Shown here: piece by piece, positions 1 through 7,693 of the stretch | How positions within the stretch are numbered: position 1 is the first letter of the stretch | How the letters are laid out: each line of letters starts with the position of its first letter | Origin: Azoarcus_F sp048158365 | GTDB lineage: Bacteria > Pseudomonadota > Gammaproteobacteria > Burkholderiales > Rhodocyclaceae | DNA length: 20,848 nucleotides | NCBI GenBank assembly: GCA_048158365.1 | Contig: JBLLNL010000020.1 | Strand: one strand, 5' to 3' | Notes under the pieces: generated by a model | Seen by the model: only the letters and a program-made list of their open reading frames with translations | The model's database searches: none | What the model was told of the DNA's origin: nothing | Position numbers and translations under genes: made by a program

Positions 1-114
1 GCCATTCTGGTCTGTCCCCTGTTTCGCCCTGTTTCGCCCTGTTTCCTCTATTTCCCGTTTCCGTTGCACTTTTTGCATATTGCATAATCCGGTTCTCCGG
101 TTTATACATATGAC
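1..114 (+). promoter_or_regulatory. Leader of the minor-pilin operon with a 10-nt tandem repeat
   Basis: This is the non-coding stretch ahead of the first pilin gene. Positions 17-46 hold three tandem copies of CCCTGTTTCG, the last differing at its final base, followed by looser TTTCC-type repeats. CATAAT at 83-88 could be a -10 element, with a start site near 95, but I see no good -35 at the right distance. The short repeats TGCATATTGCATA and CCGGTTCTCCGGTT also lie here. The region is less GC-rich than the gene that follows, as expected of a regulatory region. Promoter assignment is an inference. Confidence 0.35.
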
Positions 115-669
115 ATGGACCGGAGACACATTGGTGGCGTGACCTTGATGGAACTGTTGGTGGTGATCGCCGTGCTGGCGATGCTGCTGACGATGGTGTC
201 CGGTGCGTATGCCGCATTGATCGATAAGCGCCGGCTGGAGGGGGCGGCGGAGGCGGTGCGATCGCATCTGCAGCTTGCGCGCTCCGAGGCGATCCGGCAG
301 ATGAAGCCGATGACGGTGACGCACCCGGGCGCCGACGACCCGGTGTGGCGGCTCGGCCTTCATGACGATGGCGCATGCACGGCTGCCCTGGCCGACCCTG
401 CCCTGCCCGGCGCGTGCACGATCTTTCGTGATGCGTCGCGGGTGCTGGCGGTCGTCGACGGTGCGCAGTACCCCGGCGTGCAGGCGAGCGCGAGCCGCCC
501 GGTCACGCGCTTCGACGCGCTAAACGGCACGTCGTTCGGCACGAATGCCACGGTCAGGCTTCGTTCGCGCAGCGGCCACGAGGTGCGCGTGATCGTCGCC
601 AACGTCGGACGGGTGCGGACCTGCTCACCGGCAGGCAGCGCGCATGTCGCCGGCTACACGGCATGCTGA
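115..669 (+). CDS. FimT/GspH-family minor pseudopilin
   Basis: A 184-residue type IV pilus minor pilin or pseudopilin of the FimT/FimU (GspH) family. It would be processed by the prepilin peptidase and inserted in the inner membrane as part of the pilus-priming complex. The ATG at 115 gives an 8-residue leader ending in Gly-Gly. The cleavage site is GG|VTLMELL, with Val in place of the usual Phe at +1 and the conserved Glu at +5. A hydrophobic helix (VVIAVLAMLLTMVSGAY) follows, then the family's QLARSEAIRQ segment and a C-terminal Cys-rich end (residues about 165-184). It is first of five co-directional pilin genes and overlaps the next by 7 nt. The family call is firm; the pairing to FimT or FimU is not resolved. 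Confidence 0.85.
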   Translation: MDRRHIGGVTLMELLVVIAVLAMLLTMVSGAYAALIDKRRLEGAAEAVRSHLQLARSEAIRQMKPMTVTHPGADDPVWRLGLHDDGACTAALADPALPGACTIFRDASRVLAVVDGAQYPGVQASASRPVTRFDALNGTSFGTNATVRLRSRSGHEVRVIVANVGRVRTCSPAGSAHVAGYTAC

Positions 670-1178
670 GGCCCATCGTGAGCCGGTTCGATGCGCCCGG
701 CTGCGGGCCCGACCCACGTGTGGTCGTGTCGAAGCTCGTGCGTCCGCTGTGCGTGCGACGCGGACATTCATCGCGACATCGGCGCTGCGGTTTCACGCTG
801 ATCGAACTGATGATCGTCGTGGCGGTGATCGCGATCCTGGCGACGATCGCCTATCCGGGCTACGCGCAGCATCTGCACAAGGCCCGTCGAACCGACGCCC
901 ACGCCGCGCTGTTGCGCGTCGAGATCGAGCAGCAGAAGCGACGTGCGATGGGCCTGGGCTATGCCGACAGCCTCGCCGGGCTCGGCCTCGCCGCCACGTC
1001 ACCGGACGGACACTACATGCTGGACCTGGCGCTGGATGGCGACACCTTCGTGGCCACCGCCTCGCCACGGGGAGCGCAGTCGGGCGATGCCTGCGGCGAC
1101 ATCAGGCTGCGCTGGCTGGGCGGTAGCGCGCAATACACCGCCGACGGTGGCGACGCGCTACGGTGCTGGGGTCGATGA
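663..1178 (+). CDS. PilE-like type IV pilin
   Basis: A 171-residue type IV pilin-like protein. The class III prepilin signal is CG|FTLIELMIVVAVIAILATIAYPGY, with Glu at +5 and the Ala-Tyr-Pro helix break typical of PilE. A disulfide-bounded C-terminal loop is likely (the DACGD cysteine and a final Cys near residue 168). From the ATG at 663 the leader is 43 residues, far longer than usual. GTG codons at 726, 738 and 753 would give shorter leaders (753 gives 13 residues), but none has a clear Shine-Dalgarno, so the start is uncertain. Inside a minor-pilin operon it probably acts as a low-abundance pilin rather than the main subunit. Confidence 0.82.
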   Translation: MLRPIVSRFDAPGCGPDPRVVVSKLVRPLCVRRGHSSRHRRCGFTLIELMIVVAVIAILATIAYPGYAQHLHKARRTDAHAALLRVEIEQQKRRAMGLGYADSLAGLGLAATSPDGHYMLDLALDGDTFVATASPRGAQSGDACGDIRLRWLGGSAQYTADGGDALRCWGR

Positions 1179-1864
1179 TGCGGGCGCGTGCCGACCGCCT
1201 CCTCCAGCGCCCGGTGCGTCGCAGGCCGCGCCGCGACAGGCCGAACCCGCGACCTGGACAAGCCGGCGTGAGCCTGGTCGAGTTGATGATCGGCATGAGC
1301 ATCGCGCTGCTTATGCTGGCCGGCCTGCTGAGCTTCTTCGTCACCTTCAACAAGAACCAGTTCGATCTGCTGCGCGGCATCCGGCTCGAGCAGGAGATCC
1401 GCTCCACGCTGGACTTCATGGTGCGCGATCTGCGGCGCGCAGGCTTCTGGCGGAACGCGCACCTGGACCTCCCGCAGCCGGTGATCTGCAACGCGAGCTT
1501 CTTCGACGGCTGTGCCGAAGCCGGCCCGCCGACACCGATCTTCAGCGTGTCCGGCAGCGCGATCAGCTACGCCTACGATGCCGACGACAGCGGCGAACCG
1601 GCACGATTCGGTTTTCGATTGCGCAGTGGCGCGGTCGAATACCATGCCAATGGTCAGTGGCTGTCGCTCACCGACGCCACGGCGACCCGGTTCACACAGC
1701 TGGAGATCACGCCGACCGAGCGCGCGGTCGACTTCGACCACGCGCATGCGCTGACGATCCGCATGCTGCGCATCACCGCGACGGCCGCGGTGCCGAACCA
1801 TCCTCAACTGGTGCGCACCGTGACCCGCGAGGTCCGGATCCGCAACGACGACTACATCCGGTGA
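1175..1864 (+). CDS. pilW: PilW-family minor pilin
   Basis: A 229-residue PilW-type minor pilin, part of the priming complex that starts type IV pilus assembly. After a basic leader rich in Arg, the cleavage motif is AG|VSLVELMIGMSIALLML, with Glu at +5. It continues with the family's helix, including the QEIRSTLDFMVRDLRRAGFW segment. I chose ATG 1175 because it makes the classic 4-nt ATGA overlap with the preceding gene and has a GGGG stretch upstream. GTG 1163 is also in frame. It lies between PilE-like and PilX genes, matching the usual pilW-pilX adjacency. Confidence 0.85.
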   Translation: MMRARADRLLQRPVRRRPRRDRPNPRPGQAGVSLVELMIGMSIALLMLAGLLSFFVTFNKNQFDLLRGIRLEQEIRSTLDFMVRDLRRAGFWRNAHLDLPQPVICNASFFDGCAEAGPPTPIFSVSGSAISYAYDADDSGEPARFGFRLRSGAVEYHANGQWLSLTDATATRFTQLEITPTERAVDFDHAHALTIRMLRITATAAVPNHPQLVRTVTREVRIRNDDYIR

Positions 1865-1875
1865 GGCTCACGAAC

Positions 1876-3063
1876 ATGGCCCCGCTCACGCACCGGCTCG
1901 GCCCGTCTCCCCGCCGCCACGGCGGTGCGGCCACGCTGCTGATCGCGCTGATCCTGCTCGCAGCGATGACGCTGGGCAGCGTCGTGGCGCAACGCAGCCT
2001 GGTGGCCGACCAGACCGTGGCCGGCAACTATCTGCGCTCGAGCCAGGCCCGGATGGCCGCGGAAGCCGGGCTGGAACTGACGGCTGCGCGCCTTCGCACC
2101 CGCAGCGGCCGGGCGGCGCTGCTGCTCCAGGACGACGGCATCCATACCGGGCCGGTCGACACCGTGCAGACGCACTCGAACGACGCGTTGTCCGCCATCG
2201 ACGCGGAATCGACCGGTTTCAAGAGCGCGGCGATCGCACTGCAGGACGTGACGCCGGACGGCATGCGGTTCTCCATGCTGCGTGTGGACGCCCGCGGGTG
2301 CTGGCGCGAGGCGCTCGACGGCGCGCCAGCCTGCGAGCCGTGCTCGGCCTCATGCCCGAACACCGCACGCACGTCGGAGGTGCTCGCCTTCGCCCCGGCC
2401 CTGCTGGCCCCGCCGGTCGCCGCCCTGACGCTGCGGGGTCAGGCGGATCTGAATCACTCGGGGGTCCGGATCGCCAACACCGACACCGCGCTGGCCGGGC
2501 TCACGGTGCATGCCGGCGGCGCGGTGATCAACCGCGCCGACCACCACCTGATGACGCTGCCCGGCACCCCGCCGGCCGCAAGCCTTGCAGAAAACGACGC
2601 AGCGCTGTCCGCGACGCCCGCGACGGCGTTCTTCTACGGTTTCTTCGGGACGCAGAAACAACATTACCGCCTGGTCGCGGATGAGCGCCTCGAGTGCGCT
2701 GGCCACTGCAGCGCCACACTCGCCGGTCACGGCGGCGCGATCGTGTGGGTGGATATCGACGCCGGACGCTACACCCTGCAGGACGCGACGCTGGGCAGTC
2801 CGTCCGATCCGGTGATCCTGGTCGTCGACGGCGCGCTCGAGATTCGCGGCGCCACGACCATCCATGGACTGGTCTATGCCGGCTCGCTCGACTGGCATGC
2901 GACGCCGGCGGACGATTCGGTCATCGTGGGCGCCGCGATCGTGGAAGACGATTTCAGCGCCGACGGCGTGCCCCGTCTGATCCATGACGCGGCGATATTG
3001 CAGGCCCTGAGCGCGCAATACGGCAGCTTCGTGCGCGTGCCGGGCACCTGGCGCGATTTCTGA
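1876..3063 (+). CDS. pilX: PilX-family minor pilin / assembly protein
   Basis: A 395-residue PilX-like protein. The N-terminus has a basic segment, then HGGAATLLIALILLAAMTLGSVVAQRS, followed by the PilX-typical run with AAEAGLELTAARLR. As in PilX proteins, the +5 Glu of ordinary pilins is missing. A Cys cluster (ACEPCSASC, near residues 153-161) and a long beta-rich C-terminal part follow. The open frame extends upstream to 943, but that part is only the shadow of the two previous genes. The start is ATG 1876, with a possible GTG at 1861 overlapping the pilW stop. PilX proteins work with PilW and PilV in pilus initiation. The family is recognised by its N-terminus and operon position. Confidence 0.78.
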   Translation: MAPLTHRLGPSPRRHGGAATLLIALILLAAMTLGSVVAQRSLVADQTVAGNYLRSSQARMAAEAGLELTAARLRTRSGRAALLLQDDGIHTGPVDTVQTHSNDALSAIDAESTGFKSAAIALQDVTPDGMRFSMLRVDARGCWREALDGAPACEPCSASCPNTARTSEVLAFAPALLAPPVAALTLRGQADLNHSGVRIANTDTALAGLTVHAGGAVINRADHHLMTLPGTPPAASLAENDAALSATPATAFFYGFFGTQKQHYRLVADERLECAGHCSATLAGHGGAIVWVDIDAGRYTLQDATLGSPSDPVILVVDGALEIRGATTIHGLVYAGSLDWHATPADDSVIVGAAIVEDDFSADGVPRLIHDAAILQALSAQYGSFVRVPGTWRDF

Positions 3064-3093
3064 CGATTACGGTTTGCATCGCGGGGGCGCATC

Positions 3094-4233
3094 ATGGCTT
3101 CATCTCGACGACGGTCGCACGGGTTCACCCTCATCGAGGCACTGGTGTCGGTTGCGATCATGGGCTTTGGCCTGATGGCGCTGAGTCGATTCCAGACGCT
3201 GATGATCCAGGGCACCGGCTTCAACCGCGAGCAGACGATCGCGGTCGAACTGGCAGAGGCACGACTCGAGGCGTTTCGCAGCTTCGAGACGCTGGCTCCG
3301 GACGGGGACGGACTGTCTTACGCGACGGACATCACGGACGGCTCCGACGAGCTGAGCGCGGGCCTGGCCACCTTCTCGCGCAACTGGACGGTGGTCGAGC
3401 GCACGACGCCCGGTCGCCACAAGGCGGTGCGGGTGGGCGTTGCGTGGGTGGATGCACACGGCGTCCCGCGCGAGGTCGAGGCGGCTACGCTGATCTCGGC
3501 CAACAACCCGCACTGGCTGCCGGCCACCGCCGCCTACGCCGGGTCCGACGCGGGCGGCGCGCATCCGCCCTTCTCGGTGCAGGCGCGTCATCCGGCCGTG
3601 CCGGTCGGCGCGCTCGACCAGGGCGATGGCACCAGCGTGTTCACGCCGCCGGGGGCGGTCGACACGGTCGAGATCACGCTGGACAACATCACCGGCGAGG
3701 TCACCTCGGTCGAGCGCATCGACCCGGACCCTTCGTCGCCGGACATCCCTGAAGACGCTGGCGGCGACAGCCCGCCGGACGAGACGGCCTACTACCTGCT
3801 CGCCGGCCATGTCGGATTCGACACGCGTCTGCCCGGGCCGGTGAGCAGCGCCGACAGCGATATCGGGGTGATGCTGCTCGAGCCAACCGGCCTCGCCCAC
3901 CCCGACCACGAATGCTGGGACGACAGCGCGACGCCGGCCGGGCTCAAGCCTTATCCCGACCATATCAGCTATGTGTGCATCGTCGCCGCCAACGCGCTCG
4001 CGACCATCGGCGGCCTCACCCGCCATGTCTGGTCGGGCCGGCTGCGGCTGTCACTCGATGGGGTGCAGCATGCGCCGTACGGCTGGGGTTCGACCCACCC
4101 TGACCGGGTCTGCCGCTACGCGGCGACGCCCGACCCCTACGAGCACATCGACCGGAGCCTGGCCAACCAGAACTACGTCATCGTCAGCGCCGGGCTGGCC
4201 TGCCCGGACGGAACGTTCGCGTTCCAGCCCTGA
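3094..4233 (+). CDS. pilV: PilV-family minor pilin with long C-terminal extension
   Basis: A 379-residue PilV-type minor pilin. The prepilin signal is HG|FTLIEALVSVAIMGFGLMALSRFQ, with Glu at +5, then the helix with EQTIAVELAEARLEAFRSFE. A GGGGG run sits about 9 nt before the ATG. PilV proteins are usually about 150-200 residues; here another 200 or so residues follow. The extension has an acidic Pro/Asp linker near residues 212-230, and later four cysteines at 274, 295, 340 and 370 that could form two disulfides. The tail may be an exposed tip or adhesion domain, which is inference. It is last in the operon, and no PilY1 gene follows. Confidence 0.8.
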   Translation: MASSRRRSHGFTLIEALVSVAIMGFGLMALSRFQTLMIQGTGFNREQTIAVELAEARLEAFRSFETLAPDGDGLSYATDITDGSDELSAGLATFSRNWTVVERTTPGRHKAVRVGVAWVDAHGVPREVEAATLISANNPHWLPATAAYAGSDAGGAHPPFSVQARHPAVPVGALDQGDGTSVFTPPGAVDTVEITLDNITGEVTSVERIDPDPSSPDIPEDAGGDSPPDETAYYLLAGHVGFDTRLPGPVSSADSDIGVMLLEPTGLAHPDHECWDDSATPAGLKPYPDHISYVCIVAANALATIGGLTRHVWSGRLRLSLDGVQHAPYGWGSTHPDRVCRYAATPDPYEHIDRSLANQNYVIVSAGLACPDGTFAFQP

Positions 4234-4234
4234 A

Positions 4235-4275
4235 GCATGGCGGCCGACACATCGGAGGATTCCAGCCCGCCATGC
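4235..4275. terminator. Hairpin between convergent genes, probable bidirectional terminator
   Basis: A perfect 9-bp stem (GCATGGCGG at 4235-4243 pairing with CCGCCATGC at 4267-4275) encloses a 23-nt loop. It lies just after the pilV stop and just before the end of the convergent kinase gene. Only a weak T-rich stretch follows (CGTTCTTGTCT), so terminator function is an inference from position. Confidence 0.4.
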
Positions 4276-4285
4276 CGTTCTTGTC

Positions 4286-5140
4286 TCAGGCGGCGTCGAC
4301 CTCCACCCTGCCCGCCTGGCGCGCGTCCTCTTCCTTGCGCGCCGCCTCGATGATCAGCATGACTTCGTCGACGTCGGCATGTCCGTCCTCCGCCCTGAAG
4401 ACCCCGGTGAGCACACTGTCGGGCCGCAGCTTGCCGGACTCGTAAAGGGACCAGATCTCCTTGCCGTAGGCAGTGCCGAGCAGATCCGGGGCGAACTGGC
4501 CGAAGTAGGCGGCAAGGTTGTCGACGTCGCGCTCGAGCATCGCGCGGGCGTTGTTGTTGGCCGCGGCGTCGACGGCCTGCGGCAGATCGATGATCACCGG
4601 TCCGTCGCGGTCGACCAGCACGTTGTATTCGGACAGGTCTCCATGGACGATGCCGGCGCACAGCATGCGCACGACTTCGCGCAGCAGCCCGGCATGGAAG
4701 CGGCGCGCATCCTCCTCGTCGAGCACGACGTCGTTGAGCCGCGGTGCGGGTTCGCCGTCTTCGTCGGTCACCAGTTCCATCAGCAGGACGCCCTCGTGAA
4801 AGTCGTACGGGGTCGGTACGCGCACGCCCGCCGCGGCGAGCAGCCGCAGCGCGTCGACCTCGGCACTCTGCCACGCGGCTTCCTGCTCCTGCCGACCGTA
4901 GCGCGAGCCCTTGGCCATCGCGCGCGCCTGGCGGCTGTTCTTGATCTTGCGCCCCTCGGTGTAGTCGGCCGCCTTGTGGAAACCGCGCTTGTTGGCTTCC
5001 TTGTACACCTTGGCGCAGCGCATCTGGTCGCCACACTGCACCACATAGACCGTGGCTTCCTTGCCGCTCATGAGCTGCCGCATGACCTGGTCGACGAGCC
5101 CGTCGGCCACCAGGGGTTCGATTCTGCTTGGGGTCTTCAC
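4286..5140 (-). CDS. RIO1-type atypical serine protein kinase
   Basis: A 284-residue RIO-family kinase. Visible motifs are the RIO nucleotide-binding loop MSGKEATVY (about residues 24-32), the ATP-contacting lysine in CAKVYKE (Lys44), the catalytic loop HGDLSEYN (166-173, Asp168) and the metal-binding IDLPQ (184-188, Asp185). The frame runs upstream to 5326. The GTG at 5140 is preferred because a GAGGAG lies about 12 nt upstream and the RIO-like sequence begins there. RIO kinases act in ribosome maturation in archaea and eukaryotes; in bacteria their substrates are poorly known. It stands alone, converging on the pilin operon. Family confidence is high, function unknown. Confidence 0.85.
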   Translation of the reverse strand: MKTPSRIEPLVADGLVDQVMRQLMSGKEATVYVVQCGDQMRCAKVYKEANKRGFHKAADYTEGRKIKNSRQARAMAKGSRYGRQEQEAAWQSAEVDALRLLAAAGVRVPTPYDFHEGVLLMELVTDEDGEPAPRLNDVVLDEEDARRFHAGLLREVVRMLCAGIVHGDLSEYNVLVDRDGPVIIDLPQAVDAAANNNARAMLERDVDNLAAYFGQFAPDLLGTAYGKEIWSLYESGKLRPDSVLTGVFRAEDGHADVDEVMLIIEAARKEEDARQAGRVEVDAA

Positions 5141-5345
5141 GTACTGGGTTCGCTCCTCGGCACCTTGCCGTCGGTCGCAGCCCCCGGGTGTGAGAACTGC
5201 GCGTAGCCTGTCACTATATCCGCAATCGTGGCTTTGTCCGGGATCACAGGTGGTCCGTGTGGCGATCGAGTCCCCGCTGCGACCCACTGCCGCGCCCCAC
5301 ATGCAGCAGCCGGTCCGCATCGACATGGGGACCGGCCTTCGACGG

Positions 5346-5361
5346 GACGGGCGGACCCGTC
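5346..5361 (-). terminator. Short GC hairpin after the DUF6448 gene
   Basis: GACGGG (5346-5351) pairs with CCCGTC (5356-5361) around a 4-nt loop, a few bases past the stop of the secreted-protein gene on the minus strand. No T-run follows, so it is at best a weak terminator candidate. Confidence 0.25.
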
Positions 5362-5366
5362 AGGGC

Positions 5367-5960
5367 TCAATGGGCGTCATGCGCGCCATCGGCCGAGATG
5401 GCGTTGTGGACATTCTCGAGGTAGTGCACGTACTGGACGTATGCCTCGACGAACTCGCGACCGTCGGCGACGCTCCCGTCCGCCCTGGCCTTGGTCTTTA
5501 CGGCGGTGGCGAAGCGCTCCCGGGCGTTCTCCTCGAACTTGTGGGCGAACTTGCTGATGAGCGCGTCGATCTCGCCCTGAGCCAGTGCCGCGTCGGCGGC
5601 CCTCACCGCCGGATCGATGTTCCCCGCCGCCTTGATGCCGGTAAAGGGTGCGCCCTCGGAGGCCCGATGAATTTCCACGAGCGTCGCGAACAACTGCTGG
5701 TCCGCGAATTCCTGTGCCTCGCCGCCGTGCTTGCGGACGCGAACGGCCTTGTCGAACACCGTCTTGATCGTGCCTTCATCCGCTGCGGGGACCCACTTCA
5801 GCAGCGGCGTCACGTCGCCCGCGGACAGGGCGCTTCGTGCCTCGCCGATCACCGGTCCGTCGAGCGCGTCGCAGTGCGCGGAGGCGTTGCCGATCAGTGA
5901 CAGATTGAGTGCGGTGATCGCGACGAATGCATACAGAGTCTTGCGAATTACTGGTTTCAT
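5367..5960 (-). CDS. Secreted DUF6448-family protein
   Basis: A 197-residue exported protein of unknown function. An N-terminal signal peptide is visible (basic MKPVIRKT, then a hydrophobic core, then NASA|HCDALDGPV), so the mature protein would begin at or near His-Cys-Asp. I recognise AHCD-LDGPV, followed by helices with a HRASEGAPFTGIKAAG segment, as the DUF6448 family from memory. The rest is mostly helical and charged, ending His-rich (DGAHDAH). The ATG at 5960 is preferred over an upstream in-frame codon at 5981 because GAGGAA lies about 8 nt before it. It is probably a monocistron. The conserved His/Cys/Asp at the mature N-terminus hints at metal or redox binding, which is speculation. 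Confidence 0.7.
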   Translation of the reverse strand: MKPVIRKTLYAFVAITALNLSLIGNASAHCDALDGPVIGEARSALSAGDVTPLLKWVPAADEGTIKTVFDKAVRVRKHGGEAQEFADQQLFATLVEIHRASEGAPFTGIKAAGNIDPAVRAADAALAQGEIDALISKFAHKFEENARERFATAVKTKARADGSVADGREFVEAYVQYVHYLENVHNAISADGAHDAH

Positions 5961-6212
5961 TACAGTGTTCCTCGATAACAATGGTTGGTTGCCTGCGTAC
6001 GGAAGACTCTGCCGAAGGGCGAGGTTTCACCGCCCCGTGGCTCGCTTCCTGATGAACATGGTAGGGAAAGCGACGGCGGCCTTCGTTCGCGAAGGGGAAA
6101 TCGTACGAGGCGGCACAGGCGAAGAAAGGCGCCTGTTTTCAAGGCGATACAGGTTCGTTTTTTGTCGTGCGAAAAGTCGAACCGCGCGCAGGCAGTTCCG
6201 ACGCGCCCCGAG
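5961..6212. other. Intergenic region with two small hairpins
   Basis: No gene is supported here. CCTTCG at 6080-6085 pairs with CGAAGG at 6090-6095 around a TTCG tetraloop. ACAGGCG near 6115 pairs with CGCCTGT around an 8-nt loop and is followed by TTTTC on the plus strand. These may terminate transcription from the AraC gene or protect the DUF6448 promoter, but neither is a textbook terminator for the minus strand. Confidence 0.3.
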
Positions 6213-7346
6213 CTAGTCGCGCTGCGCCCGATACTGGCTGGGAGTCAGCCCGGTCGCCTTCTTGAACGCGGTATTGAACACCGACTTGGAGTTGAATCCC
6301 GAGTCATACATGACGTTCAGGATGCTGTCGGTGTTGGCGCCATCTTCCAGGCGACGCTTCGCCTCCGCCACACGATACGCACTCACGAACTCGAAGAAGT
6401 TCTGGCCGAAGCCTTGGTTGATCGCCCGCGAAAGCTCGCGGGGTGGCACCGCAAGCTGCCTAGCGAGCTGCTCCACGGTGAGGTTCGCGTTGAGATGGGG
6501 ACCGGCCTCGTCCATGTGACGCGTCAGGCGCTGGACCAGGGCGGCGTCGGGCGAGGACGTCGCGCCGGTCTGCCCGCCTGCCGCGAGAAGATCCGCCTCC
6601 TCGGCGCTGAGTCCCGAGAAGATGATCGGCTGTCGCAAGGCGTTGAGCAGCAGGTAATTGATGAACACAAACCCGGTGACGGCACCGATGGCAACCACCC
6701 ACTCGGCCCCCGCAACCCCCCTGAACACATGGGCGGACAGGCAGTAGAACATGCTGACCGTCCACACCACCGAATAGCCGATCAGCAAGGTGCGCAACCA
6801 CGCGAGCTGCTTGTTCTCGATGTTCGAGAAGATCTGGCGGACGTCCACACCGAAACGATTGATCGTGCGGATCGTCGCATAGAGGTAACCGAGAAACACC
6901 AGATGTATCGCGACCGCGAGCAAGGGCGAAGTGAGTACCCCCGGGTGGTCCCGCTGCATCAGGATCCGAAGCTTCACGTCGGTGGGCTGGAGGTAGTACT
7001 CGACCAGAAAGATCGCACCGACCACCCAGAACAGCAAGGTGTGGATCGCGTGTTCCTTGCGCAGTCTGAAATCGCGATACATCAGCGATCTGGCATAGAG
7101 CAGCAGCGTGCCCGCCTGCAGCAACGCCACCAGGGTGCCTATATAGGCCAGATTGGGGTGCTTCAGTGCCAAGCCGGTGCCATAGAGAAAGATCTCGGTC
7201 AGCCAGGCTGCAAAACAGATCACCGTCACCAGCAGCAAGCGATTGCTGAGCAGTCCGATGTTGGCAGGCAACAGCAGGAAGACCGCCAGCGCGAGCGACT
7301 GGACGATGCTCGTGATGAGCAGGATGTCTGCAATGCTCAGATACAT
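6213..7346 (-). CDS. AraC-family regulator with membrane-embedded N-terminus
   Basis: A 377-residue regulator. About residues 5-235 form a run of roughly seven hydrophobic segments (for example IADILLITSIVQSLALAVFL and WVVAIGAVTGFVFINYLLL). The C-terminus (about 270-375) is an AraC/XylS double helix-turn-helix: LTVEQLARQLAVPPRELSRAI for the first and NVMYDSGFNSKSVFNTAFKK, then TGLTPSQYR, for the second. It would sense a membrane or periplasmic signal and bind DNA from the membrane. ATG 7346 lies 5 nt after the toxin stop; an in-frame TTG at 7355 would overlap it. No separate promoter is visible, so it looks co-transcribed with the toxin-antitoxin pair. Its targets are not shown. Confidence 0.82.
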   Translation of the reverse strand: MYLSIADILLITSIVQSLALAVFLLLPANIGLLSNRLLLVTVICFAAWLTEIFLYGTGLALKHPNLAYIGTLVALLQAGTLLLYARSLMYRDFRLRKEHAIHTLLFWVVGAIFLVEYYLQPTDVKLRILMQRDHPGVLTSPLLAVAIHLVFLGYLYATIRTINRFGVDVRQIFSNIENKQLAWLRTLLIGYSVVWTVSMFYCLSAHVFRGVAGAEWVVAIGAVTGFVFINYLLLNALRQPIIFSGLSAEEADLLAAGGQTGATSSPDAALVQRLTRHMDEAGPHLNANLTVEQLARQLAVPPRELSRAINQGFGQNFFEFVSAYRVAEAKRRLEDGANTDSILNVMYDSGFNSKSVFNTAFKKATGLTPSQYRAQRD

Positions 7347-7351
7347 GCGAC

Positions 7352-7693
7352 TCAAGCGCCAAGCAGACGGCGAGCAAGAACCGATTGCATGTCACGGCGC
7401 CCATCAGCAATCAGGTAGATGATGACCTGGCTGCCTGTGACACGGTAGATCACGCGGTACGGCTTGAAGGAGGTCTGGCGATATTCTTTGTTCCCAAGGC
7501 CGACCAGTTCCTTCGGATAGCTACCGCGCTCCGGGAATCTCGACAGGCTCTCCACAACGTTCATCAACTCATCCAGCACATAGTTGGCGTTGGTTATGCA
7601 GTCGAATTCGGAGATGTAGTCGTGGATGGCCTCCAGGTCCTGCTCCGCACCCTGGGTGAGCAGAACTTCGAACTTGGCAGGTGTGCCTGCCAT
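7352..7693 (-). CDS. RelE/ParE-superfamily toxin
   Basis: A 113-residue toxin of the RelE/ParE fold. The N-terminal beta strand and helix (FEVLLTQGAEQDLEAIHDYIS) and the C-terminal core (YRQTSFKPYRVIYRVTGSQVIIYLIADGRRDMQSVLARRLL) are typical. The conserved Arg in PYRVIY and the DGRRD segment are the expected active-site or binding positions. Its start codon overlaps the antitoxin stop by 1 nt (TGATG), implying translational coupling. I cannot tell from sequence whether it cleaves mRNA (RelE) or poisons gyrase (ParE). Length is normal and it appears intact. Confidence 0.85.
   Translation of the reverse strand: MAGTPAKFEVLLTQGAEQDLEAIHDYISEFDCITNANYVLDELMNVVESLSRFPERGSYPKELVGLGNKEYRQTSFKPYRVIYRVTGSQVIIYLIADGRRDMQSVLARRLLGA

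Noticed and set aside
60..100. Sigma54 promoter ahead of the pilin operon
   Set aside because: TTGCAC and TTGCAT are present, but the spacing is 2 nt too short and the GG of the -24 element is missing.
943..1875. Upstream extension of the PilX frame giving a 706-residue protein
   Set aside because: The sequence before 1861 is Arg/Pro-rich shadow coding over the PilE-like and PilW genes; PilX homology begins at the ATG at 1876.
3971..5206. Long plus-strand frame of 411 codons over pilV and the kinase
   Set aside because: It is antisense to the kinase, whose motifs are unmistakable, and has no recognisable domain.
5985..7418. Long plus-strand frame of 477 codons antisense to the AraC gene
   Set aside because: Composition is rich in Gln, Arg and His with no domain; the minus strand encodes clear membrane helices and an AraC HTH.
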